A stretch of DNA of 11,691 nucleotides. Origin: Peptostreptococcaceae bacterium oral taxon 113 str. W5053 (GTDB lineage Bacteria > Bacillota > Clostridia > Tissierellales > Peptoniphilaceae). Position 1 is the first letter of the stretch. Every line of letters starts with the position of its first letter. The notes beneath the pieces are model-generated. The model made no database searches. It worked only from the letters and a program-made list of their open reading frames with translations, and was not told the origin of the DNA. The position numbers and the translations under genes are program-made. The stretch lies in assembly GCA_000467935.1 (NCBI GenBank), contig KI259820.1, positions 1 through 11,691 of the forward strand. The letters are read 5' to 3'. Below, one piece after another: positions 5,756-11,691 of the stretch.

Positions 5756-6718
5756 TTAAATGGATAATACTTGTGCAATAGTATAAATATCTTCCGATAT
5801 TTCTTTTTTTCTGCTTACAGCCTCCAACATCCCGGTATAGACGATTTGTCCTCCTTGAATGCCTAATGCGGTTTGTGCCTCCGGATGCTTAACCAAATAA
5901 TCCACCGCATGATAGCCCATCTGGCTTGCGATCACTCGGTCAAAAGCGGAAGGACTCCCTCCCCGTTGAATATGCCCTAAAATCGTCACGCGAAAATCGA
6001 CCCCGGTGCGTTCTTCCAAAGTTTCCGCCACTTCATAAGCATTGGCAACCCCTTCGGTCAATAGTACGATATTGTGAATCTTCCCCCGATTCCGACCACG
6101 AATGGTACGCTCAATCATCTCATTCACATTAAAGGGTTCTTCCGGAATGATAATATTCTCCGCTCCTCCGCTTAATCCTGCATAAAGGGCAATATCCCCG
6201 CAACGACGACCCATAACTTCAATAATATTTCCACGACCGTGAGAACTGGAGGTATCTCGAATCTTGCCGATAGCTTCAATGACCGTTTCCACGGCGGTAA
6301 AAAATCCGACGGTAAATTCCGTATATCCCATATCATTGTCGATGGTACACGGAATTCCCACAACCGGAACCCCTCGTTTTGCCAATTCCATAGCGCCACG
6401 ATAAGTTCCGTCACCGCCCAATACTACCAAACCTTCAATTTTAAATACCTTGAGCATATCAATGCCTTTTTGAATCCCCTCGGATGTATGAAACTCGGCA
6501 CAACGTGCAGAACGCAAAGCGGTTCCTCCCCGCTGAATAATATCCGCCACACTGGCTACATTCAACTCTTTGATATTCCCATCCAACAGTCCTCGATATC
6601 CTTCATAAATTCCGTAAACTTCAACACCCATATACACCGCTGTGCGCACTACCGCACGTAACGCGGCGTTCATTCCCGGTGCATCTCCTCCGCTGGTCAA
6701 CACTCCGATTCTTTTCAT
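5756..6718 (-). CDS. pfkA: ATP-dependent 6-phosphofructokinase
   Basis: 320 residues. It phosphorylates fructose 6-phosphate to fructose 1,6-bisphosphate. Visible motifs are the ATP-binding TSGGDAPGMN near the N-terminus, GGDGTYRGA with Gly104, the catalytic TIDND (Asp127 and Asp129), the substrate-binding EVMGRRCGD, and GHIQRGGSPSAFDR near residue 250. Gly104 is the residue usual in ATP-dependent enzymes; PPi-dependent ones have Asp. Position 124, normally Gly in PGTIDND, is Cys here (PCTIDND). I chose ATG 6718 over GTG 6724 because GAGG at 6726-6729 is 7 nt from the ATG but only 1 nt from the GTG, and because the catalytic aspartate then numbers 127 as in E. coli. It lies 14 bp after dnaE and 11 bp before pyk. 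Confidence 0.96.
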   Translation of the reverse strand: MKRIGVLTSGGDAPGMNAALRAVVRTAVYMGVEVYGIYEGYRGLLDGNIKELNVASVADIIQRGGTALRSARCAEFHTSEGIQKGIDMLKVFKIEGLVVLGGDGTYRGAMELAKRGVPVVGIPCTIDNDMGYTEFTVGFFTAVETVIEAIGKIRDTSSSHGRGNIIEVMGRRCGDIALYAGLSGGAENIIIPEEPFNVNEMIERTIRGRNRGKIHNIVLLTEGVANAYEVAETLEERTGVDFRVTILGHIQRGGSPSAFDRVIASQMGYHAVDYLVKHPEAQTALGIQGGQIVYTGMLEAVSRKKEISEDIYTIAQVLSI

Positions 6719-6725
6719 TCTCACA

Positions 6726-6729
6726 CCTC
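6726..6729 (-). promoter_or_regulatory. Ribosome binding site deciding the pfkA start
   Basis: GAGG (as AGAGGTG) sits 7 nt from ATG 6718 and only 1 nt from the upstream in-frame GTG, so the longer 322-residue reading is unlikely. Confidence 0.7.
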
Positions 6730-6732
6730 TTT

Positions 6733-9700
6733 CTATGAAAGGACCACATTTTCCTCTCCCAACAGATTGCGCAGTTTGTACAATACCATAGGAGTTTTGG
6801 CAATGGTCAATCGTTTCAATTTGATTCTCTTTTCTTCTTCTTCAAAATAAACGGCAACAGCACAGTTACCCGGATTTTCTTCCATCCATGCTCTGGCTTC
6901 CATCCATTTGGAATCGTTCATGGAACGGACTTTTAAATACACCGTTTCGACAAGTTCTCCCAAAGGCATAAAGCTTTCCAATAATAATTTCGGCTCATCG
7001 GACTCTGAAATCTGAAGGCGTCCCGTGAAAATTCCTTTCCTCCCCGTCTCCAATTGAGAACGCAAAGGAGCATATATTCTGGGAAAACACACGACATCCA
7101 AAGGAGCATAAAAATCTTCAATCTGTAAAAAAGCCATCTGCTCCTGTTTTTTCGTCAACAGTTCTCGCCGAGATTCAACCGTTCCCGCCACAACCACTTT
7201 TTTATTATCTAAATCCTCCAAATTGTCTTCTTTCAGTGCCAAAGTGGAAAAATTAACCCAACGATTGATTTCCTCTTCATAAGGTCGCAACGGATGATCC
7301 GTTAAATAAATCCCCAACATCTCTTTTTCATCCGCCAAAATCTCCTCTTTGGAAAACTCATCCACTTCGGGGAAAGGATACTCCTTTATCGTATCCATTT
7401 GATCAAAAAAACTGACCTGACCTTCAATATTTTTTCTTGACTTATCATGTTCCGCATCAATGACGCCCTCAAAGACATGCATCAATTGATTTCTGTTGGA
7501 ATGGACACTGGTAAAAGCACCGGCTCGAACCAAAGATTCCACCGCTTTTTTATTCATCACTGAAAAATTTATTTTTTCGACTTTTCGCACAAAATCCTGG
7601 ATGGACTCAAACGCTCCAAATTTTTCTCTGGCTTCTACCAAAGTATCGATAAAATTGGCACCTACATTTTTTACACCCAAAAGTCCGAATCTTACTTTTC
7701 CCTCTTCCGTAGTAAATTTTTTTCGACTGAAATTTACATCCGGGGGCAAGAGTTTAATCCCCATCCGTTTCATCTCTTGAATGTATAAAGTCACTTGGGC
7801 GGAATTGCCCACTACGCTGGAGATTAAAGCCGCCATATATTGAACCGGATAATATGCCTTCAGCCATGCGGTTTGAATCGCCACTAAGCTATAGGCGGCA
7901 CTATGAGCCTTGTTAAAGGCATACTTGGCAAAGTCCAACATCAAATCATAAATTTTCCCCGCCACTTCCTCGGATATCCCGTTTCGCACCGCTCCTGGAA
8001 TAAGCACCTTTCCCTCTTCATCCGTTTCTCCATAGATAAAACGTTGACGTTCATGCTGCATCACATCCATCTTCTTCTTGCCCATAGCACGACGAAGCAA
8101 ATCCGCTCCCCCTAAAGAAAATCCGCCGATACGACGCACAATTTCCATCACCTGTTCCTGATAAACAATGGTGCCATAAGTGTTTTCCAAAATCGGACGC
8201 AACTTTTCATCCAAGTATTCCGTCTGTTCCGGATAGTGTTTATTGCGAATATAGGTTGGAATCTCATCCATAGGACCGGGTCTAAACAAAGAATTGGCTG
8301 CAATTAAATCTTCAAAAGCCGTTGGTTTCAATTCTTTTAGAAAGGCTCGCATGCCCTGAGATTCAAACTGAAAAAGACCGACGGTTTGGGCTTTGTTAAA
8401 TTGAACAATGACCTGAGGGTCATTGGGATCCATCTCTTCCAAGCGAACTTTTATTTTATAATCTTTTTCAATTAATTTCAAGGCATCTCGAATAACAGTC
8501 AAGGTTCTAAGACCCAAAAAATCCATTTTTAATAATCCCAGTTCTTCCAACTCAATCATATTAAACTGGGTGGTGATAATATCTCCGTTTCTTGCCAAAG
8601 GCACATATTCGGTAACCGGTTCTTTGGATACCAAAACACCGGCGGCATGGGTGGATACATTACGAGGCATTCCTTCCACCGCCTTGGCCATATCAATCAA
8701 TTTGCGAAATTGAGGTACCTCATCATAATATTGTCGAAAATCCTTGCTGATTTCTAATGCCTTATCCAAAGTAATGCCCAACTGCATAGGCACGGACTTG
8801 GCAATAGCATCCACTTGTCCCAGACGAATATCCATCACTCGTCCCACATCACGAATGGCACCTCGAGCCGCCATAGTGCCGAAGGTAACGATTTGGCTGA
8901 CTCGATCTTCCCCGTATTTTTTCGTAACATATTGAATGACCTTCCCTCGGTTTTCATAGCAAAAGTCAATGTCGATATCCGGCATGCTGACCCGTTCCGG
9001 ATTTAAAAAACGTTCAAAAAGCAAGTTATATTTTAGCGGATCCAAGTCCGTAATTTTTAAAGCATAAGATACAATGGAAGCCGCCGCACTGCCACGTCCC
9101 GGTCCTACGGGAATATCATGCGATTTGGCATAATGAACAAAGTCCCACACAATCAAAAAATAGTCCACATAACCCATCTTTTCAATAATGCCAAGCTCCA
9201 TCTCCAATCTCTCCAAGTGCCTGCCTTCCAACACCGGATAGCGCTCCTTCAAACCTTCCATGGTTAATTTCCTAAGATAACCCGTATTCGTCTCTCCTTC
9301 CGGCAAAGGGAATTCAGGCAAATGAAGATGATGAAAATCCAACTCCACATTACAACGCTTTGCAATACGCACCGTGTTTTCCATAGCTCCCGGAATTTGT
9401 CCGAACATCGCTTCCATTTCTTCTTGACTTTTTAAATAAAATTCTTCCGAAGGGAACCGCATTCTCTCCGTATCGTTCAGTTTTTTCCCCGTTTGAATAC
9501 AAAGCAAAACGTCATGGGTTTCATGGTCTTCCCTTCGAATATAATGAACATCATTGGTACAGACCAAATCAAATCCCTCTTCTTCTGCCAGATGTAAAAG
9601 TCCTCGATTGACCAAACGCTGTTCCGATAAACGATGATCTTGAAGTTCCAAAAAGAAATTATCTTTTCCAAAAATATCCTGATAGATATATGCTTTTTCC

Positions 9701-10164
9701 TTGGCAAGAGCCTCGTTGTTCATCAAAAGAGCCTGTTGCACTTCTCCCGCCAAACAAGCGCTAAGAGCGATAATCCCCTCGGCATATGTTCGAATAAAGT
9801 CTTTGGATACTCTGGGCTTATAGTAAAAACCGTTCACATACGCTTCGGAAACGATCTTCAACAAATTCTTATACCCCTGTTGAGTTTCCGCCAATAGGAT
9901 TAAATGATACATGGGATTATCCTGACTTTTGATTTTATGATCTTTCTCCGCCACATAGATTTCACAACCTAAAATAGGCTTTATTCCCAATTCTTTAGCC
10001 TTCTTATAGAACTGAACTACGCCGAACATATTACCGTGATCCGTAATGGCAATGCTATGCATATGAAGTTCTTTCACACGTTCTAAAAGTCGTTGAATAG
10101 GACAAAAGCCATCTAATAATGAATATTCCGTATGGACATGTAAATGCACAAAATCTTTCGCCAT
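6733..10164 (-). CDS. dnaE: DNA polymerase III alpha subunit, DnaE type
   Basis: 1143 residues, a normal length for DnaE. It polymerises DNA at the replication fork; in Firmicutes it usually works beside PolC, extending RNA primers. An N-terminal PHP domain begins HLHVHTEYSLLDG (7-19) and continues with TDHGN (41-45) and NDVHY (204-208); its HxH residues are kept, unlike in E. coli. The catalytic core shows GPGRGSAA (354-361), PDIDIDF with Asp398 and Asp400, and the third aspartate, Asp548, in KMDFLGL. A helix-hairpin-helix region includes FGLLGVKNVG (826-835). QVSFF (916-920) fits an internal clamp-binding motif, and an OB-fold-like part follows (VVAGTVESRR). The start has AAGGGGG 7 nt upstream and a promoter before it. 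It is the first gene of an operon with pfkA and pyk. Confidence 0.97.
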   Translation of the reverse strand: MAKDFVHLHVHTEYSLLDGFCPIQRLLERVKELHMHSIAITDHGNMFGVVQFYKKAKELGIKPILGCEIYVAEKDHKIKSQDNPMYHLILLAETQQGYKNLLKIVSEAYVNGFYYKPRVSKDFIRTYAEGIIALSACLAGEVQQALLMNNEALAKEKAYIYQDIFGKDNFFLELQDHRLSEQRLVNRGLLHLAEEEGFDLVCTNDVHYIRREDHETHDVLLCIQTGKKLNDTERMRFPSEEFYLKSQEEMEAMFGQIPGAMENTVRIAKRCNVELDFHHLHLPEFPLPEGETNTGYLRKLTMEGLKERYPVLEGRHLERLEMELGIIEKMGYVDYFLIVWDFVHYAKSHDIPVGPGRGSAAASIVSYALKITDLDPLKYNLLFERFLNPERVSMPDIDIDFCYENRGKVIQYVTKKYGEDRVSQIVTFGTMAARGAIRDVGRVMDIRLGQVDAIAKSVPMQLGITLDKALEISKDFRQYYDEVPQFRKLIDMAKAVEGMPRNVSTHAAGVLVSKEPVTEYVPLARNGDIITTQFNMIELEELGLLKMDFLGLRTLTVIRDALKLIEKDYKIKVRLEEMDPNDPQVIVQFNKAQTVGLFQFESQGMRAFLKELKPTAFEDLIAANSLFRPGPMDEIPTYIRNKHYPEQTEYLDEKLRPILENTYGTIVYQEQVMEIVRRIGGFSLGGADLLRRAMGKKKMDVMQHERQRFIYGETDEEGKVLIPGAVRNGISEEVAGKIYDLMLDFAKYAFNKAHSAAYSLVAIQTAWLKAYYPVQYMAALISSVVGNSAQVTLYIQEMKRMGIKLLPPDVNFSRKKFTTEEGKVRFGLLGVKNVGANFIDTLVEAREKFGAFESIQDFVRKVEKINFSVMNKKAVESLVRAGAFTSVHSNRNQLMHVFEGVIDAEHDKSRKNIEGQVSFFDQMDTIKEYPFPEVDEFSKEEILADEKEMLGIYLTDHPLRPYEEEINRWVNFSTLALKEDNLEDLDNKKVVVAGTVESRRELLTKKQEQMAFLQIEDFYAPLDVVCFPRIYAPLRSQLETGRKGIFTGRLQISESDEPKLLLESFMPLGELVETVYLKVRSMNDSKWMEARAWMEENPGNCAVAVYFEEEEKRIKLKRLTIAKTPMVLYKLRNLLGEENVVLS

Positions 10165-10177
10165 GAAATTTCCCCCT

Positions 10178-10193
10178 TAGCCGTATTATATCA
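10178..10193 (-). promoter_or_regulatory. Extended -10 promoter of the dnaE-pfkA-pyk operon
   Basis: The minus strand carries TGATATAAT at 10185-10193, a perfect TATAAT with the TGn extension. No good -35 lies 17 bp upstream (GGAGAG), as is common for extended -10 promoters. Transcription would start near 10178, giving a leader of about 14 nt before the dnaE ATG. It lies between the upstream terminator and dnaE. Confidence 0.6.
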
Positions 10194-10240
10194 CAAATCT
10201 TACTATTCTCTCCGATTTTCCTTCTCCTTCATCCGAGCAC

Positions 10241-10273
10241 AAAAAAAGAACGAAAGCCTATTCCTTTCGTTCT
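10241..10273 (-). terminator. Strong rho-independent terminator after the thioesterase gene
   Basis: The minus strand reads AGAACGAAAG, a 7-base loop and CTTTCGTTCT, followed by a run of seven T. The 10-bp stem is perfect. The thioesterase stop codon lies in the loop region, so the hairpin includes the last sense codons. It separates the cyclophilin-thioesterase unit from the dnaE operon. Confidence 0.92.
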
Positions 10274-10977
10274 CTCCATTGAAATTTCATTTCTACTCGA
10301 TTTTCTCCGGATTGTTCCACGAAAAGATACTCATCGTTCTCCATTATACTGCGTTCTACTTCCAAAGTCTCCCCAAAAATAGATTCTTTTCGATACTCAA
10401 TCCCTAAAATACGAAGCTCCTTTTTTTCACACCACTCTCTAGGATAATTTTTCAGCACATGGGATAAATAAGCTGCATTATTCATATGAAGATTTTCATC
10501 AATGTCATTGTTTTCCACTTGAAATTCCATAAATTTTTCTTTTTCCAAATCTTTCGGAAAATACAGACTCTTACCGAAATAACTTTGCTCTCTCATGGGA
10601 AAAAACTCTATCATATCTTTGGGTATACGAACGGGTCGCCTTTTCTTCGGATCCAAAAACAGCCATCTGGAGGTGGCAAAAAATACCATCTCTCCACTTT
10701 CATCAAAACCGTCAAACTCTCGTTTAATAAAAAATCCTTTCGCTTCACTAATCCAAGTACGCAATCGAAGAACACTTTCTTTTTGAATGGGGAGCAGAAA
10801 ATGTACTTGCCAGGAGTGCAACATTTTCATCACATCCAAGGATTCTTCAAACACATTTTTTTCGTGACCGATGGCATGCTCCACCATATAACCTAAAAGA
10901 TAGGACGGCCTTAAAATCCCTCTTTCATCACACAAAAAATGAAAAACCGGGTAGTCTTTCTCAAACACGGAGGTCAT
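10258..10977 (-). CDS. Acyl-ACP thioesterase (FatA/FatB-like, two hotdog domains)
   Basis: 239 residues. The family hydrolyses acyl-ACP to release free fatty acids from type II fatty acid synthesis, in the cytosol. The N-terminal hotdog half (about 1-125) has a central helix-like SYLLGYMVEHAIGHE and a TSRWLFLD strand. The C-terminal half carries DENLHMNNAAYL (160-171), where Asn162 and His164 fit the catalytic NxH and the following NNxxY is characteristic. No signal peptide or membrane segment is visible. The start is 1 bp after the cyclophilin stop, with a weak AAGG inside that gene's end, so the two are probably co-transcribed. Its last codons form one arm of the terminator. Chain-length specificity cannot be read from the sequence. 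Confidence 0.88.
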   Translation of the reverse strand: MTSVFEKDYPVFHFLCDERGILRPSYLLGYMVEHAIGHEKNVFEESLDVMKMLHSWQVHFLLPIQKESVLRLRTWISEAKGFFIKREFDGFDESGEMVFFATSRWLFLDPKKRRPVRIPKDMIEFFPMREQSYFGKSLYFPKDLEKEKFMEFQVENNDIDENLHMNNAAYLSHVLKNYPREWCEKKELRILGIEYRKESIFGETLEVERSIMENDEYLFVEQSGENRVEMKFQWRERKE

Positions 10978-10978
10978 T

Positions 10979-11578
10979 TTAGAATACCTTAACTTCAGTA
11001 GATTGAATTACAATATCTTCTAAAGGTCTGTCCATAGCATTGCGAGGTGCCTTTGCAATAGATTCAACAACTTCCATGCCGTCAAAAGCTTGTCCGAAAA
11101 CTGTATGACGAAAATCCAACCAAGGTGTCCCTCCCATTTTTTCGTAAGCATCCACCACGTCTTTTGAGAATCCTGCTTTTTCTCCCGCTTCTCGCATTTG
11201 CTCAAGGGTACTTTTATCCACATCTTTTTTTTGAACGATAAAAAATTGACTGCCGTTGGTATTCGGACCTGCATTGGCCATGGATAAAGCACCATAAATA
11301 TTATGATAATCTTTATGGAATTCGTCTTCAAAATCTTTTCCGTAAATGCTTTCTCCTCCTTGACCTGTACCGGTAGGATCTCCCCCTTGAATCATAAACT
11401 CGTCAATTACACGATGGAAAATTACGCCGTCATAATACCCGTTTTTACAATGCGTCTTGAAATTTTCCACAGCTTTCGGTGCAGCTTCCGGAAATAATCG
11501 AAGAGAGATATCTCCTTTTGTTGTATGCATTACAATAATCTCTTCGCCTTTTTTAGGGAATTGGATTTGTTCGAACAT
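10979..11578 (-). CDS. Cyclophilin-type peptidyl-prolyl cis-trans isomerase
   Basis: 199 residues. It catalyses cis-trans isomerisation of X-Pro bonds during protein folding. There is no signal peptide, so it is cytosolic. Cyclophilin hallmarks are complete: FHRVIDEFMIQGGDP (54-68) with the catalytic Arg56, SMANAGPNTNGSQFFI (99-114), and WLDFRHTVFGQ with Trp153 and His158, matching Trp121 and His126 of human CypA. Between the last two motifs, about 30 residues (roughly 118-150, charged and helical) extend the loop compared with 140-165-residue bacterial enzymes, a form common in Firmicutes. The start is clear: AGGAGG at 11587-11592, 8 nt upstream. It is the first gene of a two-gene unit with the thioesterase. 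Confidence 0.95.
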   Translation of the reverse strand: MFEQIQFPKKGEEIIVMHTTKGDISLRLFPEAAPKAVENFKTHCKNGYYDGVIFHRVIDEFMIQGGDPTGTGQGGESIYGKDFEDEFHKDYHNIYGALSMANAGPNTNGSQFFIVQKKDVDKSTLEQMREAGEKAGFSKDVVDAYEKMGGTPWLDFRHTVFGQAFDGMEVVESIAKAPRNAMDRPLEDIVIQSTEVKVF

Positions 11579-11611
11579 AAATAAAACCTCCTTTGTTTTC
11601 CTTTTGTTTCT

Positions 11612-11632
11612 ATTTTACCTGATTCCTGTCAA
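11612..11632 (-). promoter_or_regulatory. Possible promoter region of the cyclophilin-thioesterase unit
   Basis: On the minus strand a perfect TTGACA (11627-11632) and a TAAAAT (11612-11617) lie between the upstream terminator and the cyclophilin ribosome site. Their spacing is only 9 bp, so they cannot both belong to one standard promoter. A promoter is expected in this gap, but I cannot place it firmly. Confidence 0.25.
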
Positions 11633-11668
11633 AAACTCTATTCTTTCTTATCATTTTTATACGCAAAG

Positions 11669-11691
11669 AAAAAAGCATCCCCTAAGGAATG
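11669..11691 (-). terminator. Terminator of an off-window upstream gene (cut by the window edge)
   Basis: The minus strand reads CATTCC, a loop TTAG and GGGATG, then C and six T. The 6-bp stem has one T-G wobble that pairs only as minus-strand RNA, which supports that direction. The stem may extend past the window edge. It implies another minus-strand gene just beyond 11691. Confidence 0.65.

Noticed and set aside
6719..6724. GTG start for PfkA giving 322 residues
   Set aside because: It is 1 nt from the ribosome site; ATG 6718 has proper spacing and matches family numbering.
11612..11632. TTGACA plus TAAAAT as one promoter for the cyclophilin gene
   Set aside because: The 9-bp spacing is far too short for a sigma-A promoter; kept only as a low-confidence region.
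1..11691. tRNA or rRNA genes, or a riboswitch
   Set aside because: I saw no cloverleaf, rRNA or known riboswitch pattern on either strand by eye. The leaders before dnaE and rlmD are too short for a riboswitch, though a covariance search would be decisive.

Overview
The window suggests a low-to-moderate GC anaerobic Firmicute (Clostridia or Tissierellia type). The reasons are strong AGGAGG ribosome sites, a DnaE-type polymerase beside pfkA and pyk, a stand-alone acyl-ACP thioesterase, a clostridial 23S rRNA methyltransferase, and a Tn1549-like integrative conjugative element (ICE) remnant. I cannot name the species. Every supported gene is on the minus strand, so transcription runs from high to low coordinates.

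Region 1 (11691 down to about 2700) is ordinary chromosome. A terminator for an off-window gene is cut by the right edge. It is followed by a cyclophilin gene and an acyl-ACP thioesterase gene, 1 bp apart and closed by a strong terminator. Next comes an operon with an extended -10 promoter: dnaE, pfkA and pyk, with gaps of 14 and 11 bp and a terminator after pyk. Then comes rlmD, a TrmA/RumA-family 23S rRNA uracil-C5 methyltransferase.

Region 2 (about 2700 down to 1) is visibly more AT-rich. It reads as one end of a degraded Tn1549-type ICE inserted in the 3' end of rlmD. The element appears to have given rlmD a new 93-residue C-terminus. Behind it lie a CD1845-type small membrane protein with its own terminator, a replication initiator split into two overlapping frames, a PcfB/DUF3801 gene, and a virD4/traG coupling-protein gene with a nonsense codon and two frameshifts. 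The virD4 remnant stops abruptly after about 110 codons and is joined to the start of a large serine recombinase gene. The usual long conjugation module between these genes is therefore missing. The recombinase reading frame itself leaves the family pattern after about 31 residues.

The chromosomal genes cover replication (dnaE), the two committed glycolytic kinases (pfkA, pyk), protein folding, fatty-acid release and rRNA modification. I found no complete undescribed system. The points most worth following are the element-supplied rlmD tail, an iteron-like TGCAT cluster inside the split replication initiator gene, a cysteine at the phosphoryl-donor specificity position of PfkA, and the physical linkage of dnaE with a pyruvate kinase that keeps its TSH motif.
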